Below, piece by piece: positions 53,346 through 63,945 of a DNA stretch of 64,000 bases. The notes beneath the pieces were generated by a model. That model was given only the letters and a program-made list of their open reading frames with translations. It ran no database searches and was not told the origin of the DNA. How positions within the stretch are numbered: position 1 is the first letter of the stretch; each line of letters starts with the position of its first letter. Location of the stretch: positions 1 to 64,000 of the forward strand of contig WHVA01000311.1 in NCBI GenBank assembly GCA_015179125.1, read 5' to 3'. The position numbers were made by a program, and so were the translations under genes. The DNA comes from Gautieria morchelliformis. Lineage: Eukaryota; Basidiomycota; Agaricomycetes; Gomphales; Gomphaceae.

Positions 53346-55417
53346 TTAGGACTCATAGAGGTCATCCATGATGGCGTCCTCTAGTGATTCCAATACGATG
53401 ACATCATCATTATATGGGGCCGGTGGGGCACGCGACTCCTCCGGAGGCACCTCTGCATCCGCGGGGGTGGTTGGGCGAGGTGGCTCTACCTCACCACTGG
53501 TGGGGGTTTCCGCTTGGTTGACAAGGCCGGTATCCTTGCGGAGCATCGCCTCGACGGCCAGGTCCTCAGCCTGGGGAGGAGGCCGGAAGTGCGCAGCTCT
53601 TGATCAAGCTGAGCGTGGGTGAGCGGTCGTGGCACTGCGGCCCTCACGTGGCTGGTCTCGAGGACCTTTTGTTGGCCCTCCCGTGCGGCGGCACTGAATA
53701 CCGCGCCGGTGAGGCTGCGTTGAACGTAATGTTCAATGTGCGCCACTCGTTCGCCAGTGACGCCGGCGTAGCGGGCCAGCCACTGCGTGATCTCGGCGAG
53801 CGGGATGTCGGGGCCACCTCGGCCTCCCACGGGATATGGACCCATGATGGATAGCCGCAGGCTGGTGCTCTGCGGTGTCAGGCATTCCCTGGCATCGATG
53901 AAGCTCGACCATTGGTGATGGATAGCCGCAGCTTGGTGCTCTGCGGTGTCAGGCATTCCCTGGCATCGATGAAGCTCGACCATTGGTGATGGATAGCCGC
54001 AGCCTGGTGCTCTGCAGTGTCAGGCATTCCCTGGCATCGATGAAGCTCGACCATTGGTCGGTCGAGCCGAACCAGTCAAGGAGTCTCGACTTGAGAGGTG
54101 ATGCGACCCCTTTAACTTGGGGTGTGAGTGCCTTCAACCACATCCAGATGTCCATGTCGTCTAGGTTGAGGGTTCCATCCGCATTGTTGCAGATGGTAGT
54201 AGGGATTCCCTTGGGGTTGTGTATCCAACCCCTTAGGATAGCAGAAATGTTGTGCGGGGTACCGCTCGCTATTGTGAGACAATCCCATTTGGGATTGTGA
54301 GCGTGTTGCTCACGCTCGATGTGCTTGAACACGCCGATCATCTTGTGTGTGCGCAAGAATTGTGGCGTGTCTTTTGCATGCGCTAGGAGCTCAACGAATC
54401 GTGTGTCGTTGAGCGGGCAGACATCGTACCATTGCGTACAACGCTGTTGTGCCTTTCCTACCAGCCGTGGTAGGAGGCCCATCTCGGAGATCGGTGGCTC
54501 TCCGAGCGGTATGATCACTCCCTCCCCCAGGTAGGGAGGGTTAACTGTCCCCGCTGGTGGCGGCAGGTCCACGTGAGGCCCGATGTACTGGGCCTCGATC
54601 AATGCTACCTCTGCCATTGTAGGGCAGGGTCATTGATTGTGTGCGACCGTGACACTGCCAGGTATGCAGTGATCACACTTTCCCTCACAATGGCTAGACC
54701 ATTGACGGTGTTGGGGGGGCCGTGCAATTTCTTGCGCTTCTTTTTTGGCTGCTCAGCTATACGCTGAGCCCTGTCCGGGTTGTACGTCTTCCAGACGGAG
54801 GAGTCAGACTCCCATCCATCCAGGACATCATACATCGTGTCAGACGGCGCACTCGGTCCCTCTGTTGACGCTGGGGTGGGCGCCGATATTCGGGAGGCCA
54901 GTCCCGAGGCTGCACGCGCTGGCAAGGGTGCCGTCGTGCGGGGTGATGAGGGCCCGGCCACTGGGTCTGTGGCCGGGTCATGGCGCGGCCTTTTTGAGGC
55001 TGCGTGTGCGAGCTTGAGCTGGAGCTGGAGCGCCTTCAGCTGCTCCTCGAGCTCTTTTACTTTGGCGCGCTCGACTTCGAGTGCGTCGTCGCGGTCTTTG
55101 ACCGTGTGTTCCAAGTCCTTGACCTCCTTTTTGAGGTCATGGACGTCCCACAGGGGCTCCACCCACGCGTCGCGCACGATGCCCCTTGGGAGCCATCCCC
55201 AGGCCACGTTGACAGTGTCGCCGATGTCTTCATCCCGCAGTTTTACCTTGCAGGTGCCTGTCGTGGCCCGTAAGTGCGCAGCGTAAGTCGCATGGTGTCG
55301 CAATCGTCCGGGTGGATGATTGCCAAAGCGTCTTCCCATCCTACAATCATCCAGTTTTCCTGGTCTACTGGGGCTCATAGGATGTTGGCAGCCTCTTGTC
55401 TTGAGGCCATTGAGCAT
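53346..55417 (-). pseudogene. Accessory ORF3 of the large Gypsy element
   Basis: Lies between the chromodomain end and the 3' LTR. Part 1 (55417-54605, about 270 codons) has a long coiled coil: VHDLKKEVKDLEHTVKDRDD continuing through KVKELEEQLKALQLQLKLA. A Ser/Pro/Ala-rich linker follows, then DTMYDVLDGWESDSSVWKTY, a basic KKKRKKL and SRSHTINDPAL. Part 2 (54617-53949) follows after a frameshift: EVALIEAQYIGPHVDLPPP, ISEMGLLPRLVGKAQQRCTQ, ILRGWIHNPKGIPTTICNNA and LDDMDIWMWLKALTPQVKGV. Part 3, after a 71-bp triplication, has PLAEITQWLARYAGVTGERV. The original protein would have been about 650-700 residues. No known domain recognised. KKKRKK could be a nuclear localisation signal, and the coiled coil suggests multimerisation. 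Confidence 0.7.
53846..54058. repeat. 71-bp tandem triplication inside ORF3
   Basis: Three nearly identical 71-bp units (start positions 53846, 53917, 53988) beginning GATGGATAGCCGCAG. Because 71 is not a multiple of 3, each unit shifts the ORF3 frame. Confidence 0.92.
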
Positions 55418-55587
55418 GTCGCGGACGTTGATGGATCAACGTCCATCCCATCTTTGGGGGGCATCATCTTCATAGGGAGATGATGGTGGTTTGCTTCCAA
55501 GAAGCGATGTGCCTTCGGAAAGATCCGAGGCGAAAATTTAACGGTGCCGAGGCTGGCGCATCACGGGTGTGCATGTGACAGACGTGT

Positions 55588-55833
55588 CTAGCGGTGCCTG
55601 GGGAGGTCGCGTGGCTTGCCCACCCCCAGGAGCTCTAGATAGCTATCTACGGCTTCAAGATCCTTGCACGACGACATGGGTTCCCATGTCACATTGCCTA
55701 GGGTCCAGCGGATCTGGAACTCCAGGTCCGTTGAGTTTATCCATCGATGTGCGATAATCTCATCGATGAGCCACTCCTCGTTGTCATTCGCTCCAACGTC
55801 ATAAAATGACTTGGCCTCATGACGAGGGAACAA
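55588..55833 (-). pseudogene. Chromodomain of the large Gypsy element
   Basis: Encodes DNEEWLIDEIIAHRWINSTD followed by LEFQIRWTLGNVTWEPMSSC, a Gypsy C-terminal chromodomain. It ends at 55588, about 170 bp before ORF3 starts. Confidence 0.75.
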
Positions 55834-55857
55834 TTCGTTGTTGTTAGCCTCGTATCG

Positions 55858-56960
55858 TCATACGAGGCTTGAATGGAAGACCGGTGATATACGACGGTTT
55901 TTCAGCTCATCGTGAAGCTCAAGGGTCACCGTCGAGGCGTCGTTATGTGCCTCAATGATGCGGTATGGTCTGATGTACTGCGGGACAAGTTTTCTGGCTC
56001 TTCCTTTCGGTAGAGTCAGGTTTTGGGTTGAGAGGTAGACATGGTCGTTGGCCGCATACCTGTCGCTCGCCGTACATTCCTTGTTTGCATGAAACGTTTG
56101 CGTCACTCAATGCTCAATGATTGCATTGTGTGCTGCCATCAGGTTCCATCTGGCCTGATGCCCGAACCAGGCTACCGCCTTAAACGGGGTGTCTGCAGCT
56201 ATGGGAAGATCTATCCGCGGCATATAGCCGTGGTTCAGCTCAAAGGGCGTGAACCCTGTGGTTGCGCTGACGTTGCTGTTGAGAACGACCTCAACCATTG
56301 GGCATTTTCAATGCCCAATCCTTCTGATCGTCCCTGACGACCACGCACAATATCTGTCTGATCGATCGGTTTGCGCGCTCGGTCGCTCCATCCATTTGGG
56401 GATGGAAGGCAGTCGACATGAGGAGCTTAGTCCCCATGAGTCACTGTAGTTCATGCCAGAAGATCGATGTGAACTTCAAGTCTCTATCCAAGACAATGGA
56501 GTCTGGGACTCCATGGAGTCAAACGATTTCTTTCAGAAACAGCCAGGCTACTCCCTTGGCTGACATGCTCGTCGTGGTTGGGACGAGGTGGACGTGCGAT
56601 GTTAGTCGGTCGATGACTACCATCAGGTAGTCACAGTCATTAGATTTGGGCAGGGGCCCCATGAAGTTGATGCCAATCAACTGCCACAGCCTATCCGGGA
56701 CGGGTAGGCTGTGTAGTAAGCCTTTGGGCCGTTGTGGCCCAGTTTTCATCATCTGGCACTTCGCACCCAATGTGCAGAATGAGTCAATGTCCGGGCTCAT
56801 GCCCGGCCACCAATATGACCTTCGAACGTAGTTCGATGTCTTCAGATGGCCGTAGTGACCGACTATCTGGTGTGCTCAATTGATGATTATTTCGATCAGC
56901 CTCCTTCCCCCCTGAAGAACAGATCGGGGGATGGCGATGACATCTCATTTGAGCTGATTC
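55858..56960 (-). pseudogene. Integrase of the large Gypsy element
   Basis: Blocks on the minus strand: YWWPGMSPDIDSFC with the zinc-finger end, LIGINFMGPLPKSNDCDYLM, LDRDLKFTSIFW, FHPQMDGATERANRSIRQIL (catalytic E region), VVLNSNVSATTGFTPFELNH and the C-terminal RARKLVPQYIRPYRIIEAHN. Frame breaks lie at about 56440 and 56300. Confidence 0.8.
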
Positions 56961-58048
56961 TTTGTCCAAATCAGCCCGTCCCGGATTCCGAATCTCAGGT
57001 GCATGTCCGGGTGCTCCATGATCTTTGAGAACATGGTGTCCCTATGGTATGCGTCTCGTAAGATCTTGGACAGGTCTACGCCTTGTTCAATGCTCCAGCA
57101 CAGGGACATGCCATCATTACCTGCGGCGATGACTCTGACATCATCGTCGTCGCGTGATGTGGCACCGTTCGTGGGCTTTTGTGAGCCCTCGTTTAATGTG
57201 GCAGATTCCATTATCTGCGCTTCTGTCTTCTCTGCGAGGCAGTTAGACCATCTCATCACTGCTGTTCGCAGCTCGATATACCGGTCGGTGGGCAGTAGCT
57301 CACCTTCCGGGTCTAAACGCGCGTCTGCATTTATGAAGACATGGTCCGGGTGATTGTCATCACTCATGTCGCTCTCATAGTAGCACGACAGGCAGTCCGC
57401 TACCTTGTTCTCTACACCATCAACATGTACAGTGTTTAAGTTGAAACGGGATAGAAACTCCCACCATCTGACCTGGCGGTCAGATAGGCTCTTCTGGGTC
57501 TCCAAGTATTCGAGCCCTTTGTGGTCTGTGACGAGGGTGAACCTTCGTCCCAGTAGTTTATCCTCCCATTTCATGAGAGCCTCGAGCACTGTGATTGTCT
57601 CGTGCTCGTGAGTCCCGTAGTGTTGCTGAGCAACACTGAACTTCTTTGACAAGAAGCCGGCTGGCCAACAGGTTTTCCAGTTGGGGCGTTGACCGTAGAC
57701 CACACCAACACCAGCTTTTGACCCATCGGTGATCACCCAGATTGGCTCTGGGCACCATGTGTCGATTGGACGCAGGATCGGGGCCTTACAGGCCAACGCC
57801 TTAATGCTTTGCCAGCATTTGTCTAGTAGTGGGGTCCATTCGAATGGATGGCTGTTACGCGCGCAGCCCGATAACGGGGTTGTGTATGTGCTAACATATG
57901 GCATGTAATGTGCCAGATATTGTACTAGCCCGAGGAAACGCTGGACATCGTTGAACGTCCACGGCCTTCGCCACTCGCGAATGCGCTGCATCTTGTCCTC
58001 ATTGGCGTGTACACCTTGGCCATCAATTATGTGGCTGAGGCACTCCAT
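56945..58048 (-). CDS. RNase H region of the large Gypsy element
   Basis: A 367-codon open stretch: DVQRFLGLVQYLAHYMPYVS (RT thumb/connection), WVITDGSKAGVGVVYGQRPN (RNase H first D), EHETITVLEALMKWEDKLLG, FTLVTDHKGLEYLETQKSLS and VDGVENKVADCLSC. It is the best preserved part of Pol; the flanking regions are broken. Confidence 0.85.
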   Translation of the reverse strand: MECLSHIIDGQGVHANEDKMQRIREWRRPWTFNDVQRFLGLVQYLAHYMPYVSTYTTPLSGCARNSHPFEWTPLLDKCWQSIKALACKAPILRPIDTWCPEPIWVITDGSKAGVGVVYGQRPNWKTCWPAGFLSKKFSVAQQHYGTHEHETITVLEALMKWEDKLLGRRFTLVTDHKGLEYLETQKSLSDRQVRWWEFLSRFNLNTVHVDGVENKVADCLSCYYESDMSDDNHPDHVFINADARLDPEGELLPTDRYIELRTAVMRWSNCLAEKTEAQIMESATLNEGSQKPTNGATSRDDDDVRVIAAGNDGMSLCWSIEQGVDLSKILRDAYHRDTMFSKIMEHPDMHLRFGIRDGLIWTKNQLK

Positions 58049-58059
58049 TCGGATGGAAT

Positions 58060-58850
58060 AGAGATAATCTTTTTCTTGCTCAGAAAAAGGTGGTTTTTCC
58101 TCAGTCTGTCAAAGACAATATAGAGGTGCTCCTCATGTTCTCGTACCGAGAGCAAGAAAATGAATTTCGTCCATGTAGACATGGACGAAGTGACCTATGC
58201 AGTCATGGAAAATGGCTGTCATCACCCGTTGGAATGTTGATGGGGTGTTACAGTCTCCCATCTGTATCACTTGGCTCCTAAACGTGCCAAGGATCATGGC
58301 AAAGGCAGTCTTTGCTACATGATCCGGATTCATCCGGATCTGCTCATATGCTTCAGACATATTGAGTTTCGTGCGATATCGACAGCGAGCCATGTTGCTG
58401 CAGATGATATCCTGATCTGGGAAGAGTGTGACGTCCTTCACCGTGTTCTCGTTCTGCTGGCACAGATCGAAAACGGTCTGTAGTGTACCGTTCTTCTTCG
58501 GCACACACAGCATGGGTACGGCCTGCTGTGCAACTGCCAGAATCCACCACTTTGCAGTGGTGTAGCATTCTATCTTTGCCGACAGTTCCTCTTGGAAATG
58601 TTCAGGGCACTTCGGTAGTCAATACCGCATGTGTTTGTTGGGATCGATGAGATTGATCTCATGGTTGATCTCCCGCAGTGGCGGGAGTTCTAATGGAATC
58701 CCACTGACTAGGTCAGTGATCCTTTCGACGTCGTCATCCGTGAGGATGATGATGGTGGTGGTTGGCTTAGAAGCCATTAGGCGCTGTATGGATCTATTAG
58801 GTCCCGCAGCGCACAGAACCGCTTTTCTTTTTCCCATCGCTTTCACCATC
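58060..58850 (-). pseudogene. RT core of the large Gypsy element
   Basis: LELPPLREINHEINLIDPNK, PMLCVPKKNGTLQTVFDLCQ, YRTKLNMSEAYEQIRMNPDH and GHFVHVYMDEIHFLA. The catalytic YxDD reads YMDE, so the second aspartate is changed. Frame breaks lie at about 58620 and 58130. Confidence 0.8.
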
Positions 58851-58924
58851 AGGTGAGAGTGCCTCTCCCTACGATTGTAGGGTGAGCTCGAGGATGAGTG
58901 GCTATGTGACTCGTCCTCCTGGCT

Positions 58925-59350
58925 TCAATGAGCCAGGTTTGGCTTCGGTGCCGGGGTGACCCTGCTCACCCTTGGCCCCTTGCCCTCGTTGGTCGACTCA
59001 TTATTGTCGAACGAGACTTTGCCTGTGGGGATTATTTTGTTCCCCTTACAGATCGTCCCTGGGCTTGAGAAGTCCAGGGTGATGCCAAATCTCCTTAGGA
59101 AGGGTGTCCCTAAGATCACATCATAATATTCGACATTCACTACGTCGAAATATTCATCGTATGTTTCACGACCAAATTTAATGGTCATGTTCGTTCCATA
59201 ATTGATCGTGGAACGGCTGCCTATGCAGGCTAGCTGCAGCGTGATTGGCTGCTCCAGGGAGAATGTCTTCATCCCTGTAGCTCACGTGAATTCAGGGGAT
59301 AGTAATACCTCTTCGCTCCTGCTATCCAGCAGGCAGTGGGCTTTTACGCC
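58925..59350 (-). pseudogene. Protease region of the large Gypsy element
   Basis: INGVKAHCLLDSRSEEVLLS carries the retropepsin motif D-S-G as D-S-R. The downstream block is VNVEYYDVILGTPFLRRFGI. A stop lies between the two blocks. The glycine loss should inactivate the protease. Confidence 0.75.
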
Positions 59351-59389
59351 ATTTATTTCCCAGTACCCCGAGAGGGTACGGTTATCACT

Positions 59390-60513
59390 GCGCGGGTGCG
59401 TCAGCCGCATCCTATGTTTGCTTCGGTGGTGATACACCGGTTTAGCCGCCTTGTCTGGCGTGACCGACGGGCGTGCCGCCATGACTTTCGTGGCGGAGTC
59501 ATCTTCCGGCGTGATTCTGATCGTGCTGGACCTGTAGGCGGTGTCTTCCGCCTCTTCGTCCCATTCATAGTACTGGGACGGCTCCGGACCCCACTCTTCA
59601 GTGGGCGCGTCTCCGTTGTCCAGAGATTCGTTGGGTTGGGGATCACCCTCCCCCTCTTCATCAATTTGTTGAAGAGAATTTTGCCTGAGATCCATCTCCA
59701 GATCCTCGGTCTCATTGTCGTGCCTCGTGGCTGCAGTCCTGATACCGGACCTAAGCCGGGGGCACTCCGCTTTCTTGTGGCCAGGTTGGCCGCAGTCAAA
59801 GCAGGTAGCGCTGCTTTGGCTGCCACTGGGCTGATCGTTAGGCCGGCCCAACGCTTTCGTTGGTGGGGCAGGTCGCGGGGACAACCCTGACGCTTGAGGC
59901 TATTTAGCTTCAGGTGGGCATCCAGCTTGCACTGGGCATGGGGGCGGTGGTCACTGCGATGCTCCACTTCTCGAGAACAGGCTAGGCCTGGTCAGGCCCA
60001 TCTGTGTCACCGGCTTGCTCCCTGTAAGCCGGGCAGCGCTTGCTGTTGCCGCTGCACTTTCTGCGCGGCACATCCCCATATTGTATCGGGATGCCTCCTC
60101 TATCATTCGGGCCGTCTCAAAGAGTTGCTCTATCAAGCTGCTCTTGGCGTTATAGCCCTTTTTGAGGAGCTTGTTGCGCAGCGTCTCACGCAGCGCCAAC
60201 ACGAACCGTCTCCGGAAGGTGTAGTCGTCTGGCGGCTGTATCATATGCGCCGCCTATTTCGTGAGCTCGTTAAGCATCTCCTGAACGGTCTTCATGCCCT
60301 GCATGACCGTGTCAAATTTATTTGATGCGTGGTGCTATGTCAGTGTGTGCAGGAACCTTTGAACCTTTTTTGGAGTCCCTGCATCACTGTTTCCAGGGTC
60401 CAACTGCGGACCTGGTGATTGAAACGTTCTACGTTTCAAAGGAACCATTCCTGGGCTTCGCCGGTCAGGCGAGTGCCCATGTAGCTGACCTGCATGTCGA
60501 TGCTGGTTGGCCC
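59390..60513 (-). pseudogene. Gag C-terminal part of the large Gypsy element
   Basis: Minus-strand blocks: VSYMGTRLTGEAQEWFLRNV, SNKFDTVMQGMKTVQEMLNE, FRRRFVLALRETLRNKLLKK and the zinc knuckle CFDCGQPGHKKAECP. Several stops. It joins the part at 61451 once the 937-bp insertion is removed. Confidence 0.8.
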
Positions 60514-61450
60514 TTTTAGGAATAATAGATTAGATATATCAGAAATGATATATTTGATGACTCAGGGAGTGGGAATCCTTCGTGCACCCCTTTGCAGGGT
60601 ATATGCACGAGCTGACTAAGCTCTGTGGAGCGAGTCGTCACTGATTGATGTAGGTCACGTGACCGAGTCGAGGAAGAAACAGGTGAGAACAGAGGAACAA
60701 GGGGTCCGAAGCTTTCGCTTTTGGAACAGTATAGTGTAACCAGTTATAGTAGACTCTCAACAAAGAATCAGAGAAATCTATCAAGAAATGAGCTCTGTAA
60801 CTATCAAACAAGTCTACAGTTACTTCAGGAGGTGAAACAGTGAATCATGGATATTTCTGGATGATATTCTGGATGTTTTGTTCGTACATTTATGGTAGCT
60901 ACTTATACTAAAATAGTAGTGAGTACCAGTGTTCAAGATAGTGAGTGAATGAGTCAGGATAATGTGGAAATGCTCCACAGGCTGCATACAGCTGTGGAGC
61001 AGGAACAATGATGGGGATACTTGTCCTACTGACAAGTATCTAAGCTGGGACCTTGGAGCAATGTACAAAGCCCCTTTCAACATGTAATATAGCTCGTAAT
61101 CAGTGGAGCTGGTCAGGGGAATAGAATAGAAAAGAAATCATGTGTGTCCTGTGCTGTGTGCCTACAGCAGCCTTGGCAAGGCATTTGCCATCTCTGTACC
61201 TCTCTCCTGAGGTAGCTATTCAGTACGTCCATAGATAGGACAGTGTACTGCAATCTCCATCATGTCCGATGTCCCTGTATGGGTCTATTAGTCCCATAGC
61301 AATATTTCTTCTGACCAGGGCCCAGGTGCCTGCTTTCCAGGGCAGGCACTGCTACTGGTGCATGGATTATTTCTCCCAGATGTTAGCTCAGTTAGACGAT
61401 TGTATAGACCTTAGAATACTGTGTGATATAGCTATCCATTTATTCTAACA
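60514..61450. mobile_element. 937-bp insertion, LTR-D-like
   Basis: Flanked by TSD GGCCC (60509-60513 and 61451-61455), inside gag. Ends TTTTAGGAATAA and TTATTCTAACA are imperfect inverted repeats; one end would be TG..CA with a C-to-A change. The right roughly 175 bp match 34770-34951. No ORF recognised. Confidence 0.7.
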
Positions 61451-63012
61451 GGCCCTAGGAGGCAGTTCATTTTCAGCCATCTTAAGATGGCTGCGACGAA
61501 GATTTCAAACTCTTCGAGGTCAGATCCCCCAGCATATGGCTCGGGGTGAGCCAGCTTCACGCCAGCTTTTGCAAGCACAGACTTCTCTGGGTCTGTGTCA
61601 GCGGCATCTGCTAACGCCACGCAGATCACCCATGTGATTCCATCGTACAGCTCCAGCGGTACAACATCAGCGTGATCCGGTATGCCCTGGCCCTCTGTTG
61701 GGGCCATGGATTGTTCGCGCGGCTGTGATGCCGCGCGGGGCAGGCTGTTGTATGCCCTGATGGGCCCCGGGCCCGGGTCGGGCTCAGGGTTGGGAGCATT
61801 TTGTGCTCTCAAGTCCGGGGGCGTTTTGTGTCTGGTGTCCCCGGTCAGTCCCGCGTTGTGGATCCACAGCCTGTTGTTGTAGGCTGCACGCGCTTGTCAT
61901 GCGTCCTGCACGGCTCATGTGAGCTGTTCATTGGGCTGCTGTGTGGCATGGCTTTGGGCCACTGATTCCTCAGCGTTCTTCGCCAGCAGCTCGAGGGCCT
62001 GCGTATGGCGGCATGCGGCTGCGGCCTCTTTTCGCTGCCAGTGTGCGACTTCGAGCTCTAGGCTCTCTGTCGTCGTTTCAGAGTCAGGCTCTGAGGCGAC
62101 CTGCTCTCTGATGATCTGTTGGATCATCTTGCGGCTGTCCATTGGGGCAGCCGGTTTCTCTTGGGGTTCATTTCTGAAGCGCATGTCCTGTTCGACCGGG
62201 ACAGCTGGTGGCGGCATTCGCTGCCTGTCCAGTTCCTTTCATCGCGGGTCTTCCACGTCATTACCGTGTTCGCTAGCTGCAGACTGTTGCGAGCTTTGAC
62301 GTGGTGCTTCGTGTTCCCCGCGTGAGCAGAGGGCATTCTGGACATCCTCCAGCGCAGCCACGTCTTGCAGCCTGATCTCCTCGGCTTGGTGGAGTTCCTT
62401 GCCGATCTCCATGATGGCGGCGGCAATGTTGTCAAGCTGTGATGCTAGTTGATCGTGCTTGTGGCCTGTGAGGGTGCTCCAGTGCAGTGCATCCTGCACC
62501 TGCTTGTTCATTGCCTCCACCGTCTCGTTGTCGACGGCGTGAGTTCTCAAGCTCTTGCGACTTGAGCTCGAGTATTCCGAGCCCTGACCCTCATCAGGGG
62601 CTCGCATTTTTTGCCTTTGTCCTCCTTCAGGGACGATCGTCGTCGCTCTGCTTCATGAGCGGCGGTTCAAGTCATGGCTTTGTGCCCGTCTTGATATTGA
62701 AGCTCTGCTGTCTGACGACGGCGAGACCTCCATACCCTTTCCTTTGTCTCTGGGCAGAGGGGATTGGGGGGGCGGCACCAGCTTGTCGCCCGGCGCTGTC
62801 TCATCCTCAACCACACTCGACAAGACATGGTCAGGATTTTCCTCATCCTCTATTAGGGGGACAAAGACGGTGAGATCTACGATCTCTCCGTCTTCTGGCG
62901 TCCTGGACTCTTGGTCCAGGGTAGCGTCAGCCGTTGTGTCACTGGGCTGCACCTGTGGCGTGGACCTCCAGCTCGCCGCTTGTGTCCGTCTTCGACTGCA
63001 TGGAATCATCAC
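61451..63012 (-). pseudogene. Gag N-terminal and leader ORFs of the large Gypsy element
   Basis: Minus-strand pieces: KGKGMEVSPSSDSRASISRR (near 62700); NMNKQVQ-type helical region with QLDNIAAAIMEIGKELHQAE (about 62430); REQVASEPDSETTTESLELE (about 62080); then HPEPYAGGSDLEEFEIFVAA and ILRWLKMNCLLG (about 61545-61455), which is the start of the gag capsid domain. The long acidic and coiled N-terminal extension is broken by stops. Confidence 0.6.
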
Positions 63013-63150
63013 ACTCGCAGCCGACAGTAGAGGGTCTACTGGAGGGTATCAATGATGTTTAGTCGTCGACGCAGCGATCTTTTTCAAGATTGCTTCAAAT
63101 CCACAATCGGTTGGTTGCGTGGCGATCAACCGCAGGATAGTGCAAAAAGG

Positions 63151-63364
63151 TGTAAAGATGTCTATCTTAAGCCTTGAGTCACAAGAGCACGGCAGAACTT
63201 GACCAATGTGTGGTATTCTGATGCTACGTAGTGATAGTGTAAGGGTAAGATGCGATGGGAGCCACTGACCAGTTCCCACACATAAACTATACAGTGGGTC
63301 CCTAAGGGGCCCACTGGGATTAGGTAAACAACTAGTGTACATATGGATACATAGGTTATTTACA
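63151..63364 (-). repeat. 5' LTR of the large Gypsy element
   Basis: 214 bp, TGTAAAGATGTC...GTTATTTACA in plus-strand reading, followed by TSD GGGGA. Confidence 0.92.
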
Positions 63365-63369
63365 GGGGA

Positions 63370-63780
63370 ACACGCTACGCATACTGGGGAGCACTGGGAG
63401 AACCACAGTGCAGGTTGCAGCACAGAAACATTTTATAAAAGCACCTCAAGTCCCTTCAGTCGGTGTCCTTGCAACTTGGGCAACCCAGCTGATAATGAGG
63501 CATATGACCTAGACATTTATGAAGTAGATGATAGGTATATATGAACATCCCATATGGTGAAAATGCTTATAATCATCACACCTTTTGAGGATATACACAC
63601 AGGGAACACATGACATAAAGGGGACATGTGTTAGGGATCGTCCACAAAGTAGCTACCTATTTATGAACATTTACTAGGTAGTTAATTAGTTTCAAATGTC
63701 CTCAAGAAAGGTTGTATTAATATTTCTATGCTACACTCACATTGGGTCCACAAGAACAATCTCTTGATAGTTTAGCTAAG
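63370..63780. other. No gene recognised
   Basis: Short minisatellite-like words (ACACGCTACGCATACTGGGG) at its start, related to 49.2 kb, then AT-rich sequence without a convincing ORF. Confidence 0.3.
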
Positions 63781-63787
63781 AATCCCC

Positions 63788-63945
63788 CACGGTCACATGA
63801 CTATCACATGACCTCAAAAACAGATCAAAGTCACCTGATCATCCACAGTCACCTGACAATCACCTGACCTCAAAGTCACTTGATTATCTACGGTCACCTG
63901 ACAATCACATGACTTTCCTTCATCACATGATAATCACATGAGCAT
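63788..63945. repeat. Repeat of TCAC(A/C/T)TGA words
   Basis: About ten copies of the CANNTG-type word TCACATGA, TCACCTGA or TCACTTGA in roughly 160 bp, arranged in a longer imperfect unit (GTCACCTGACAATCACCTGA). Confidence 0.75.

Larger units (their letters stand above)
53098..63364 (-). mobile_element. Large Ty3/Gypsy element with accessory ORF3
   Basis: 10,267 bp on the minus strand with TSD GGGGA at 53093-53097 and 63365-63369. LTRs of 214 bp lie at 53098-53311 and 63151-63364. In transcription order: leader/Gag N-terminal region, Gag, zinc knuckle, protease, RT, RNase H, integrase, chromodomain, ORF3, purine-rich AGAGTGGGAGGG, LTR. A 937-bp insertion lies at 60514-61450. Stops, frameshifts and altered catalytic residues make it inactive. 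The LTRs differ at about 9 of 214 positions, nearly all transitions. Confidence 0.92.

Noticed and set aside
54780-55286. Serine-rich plus ORF
   Set aside because: Antisense to the ORF3 coiled coil, which is supported by a second genomic copy on the other strand.
59336-59890. A 184-codon plus ORF
   Set aside because: Antisense to Gag and its zinc knuckle CFDCGQPGHKKAECP.
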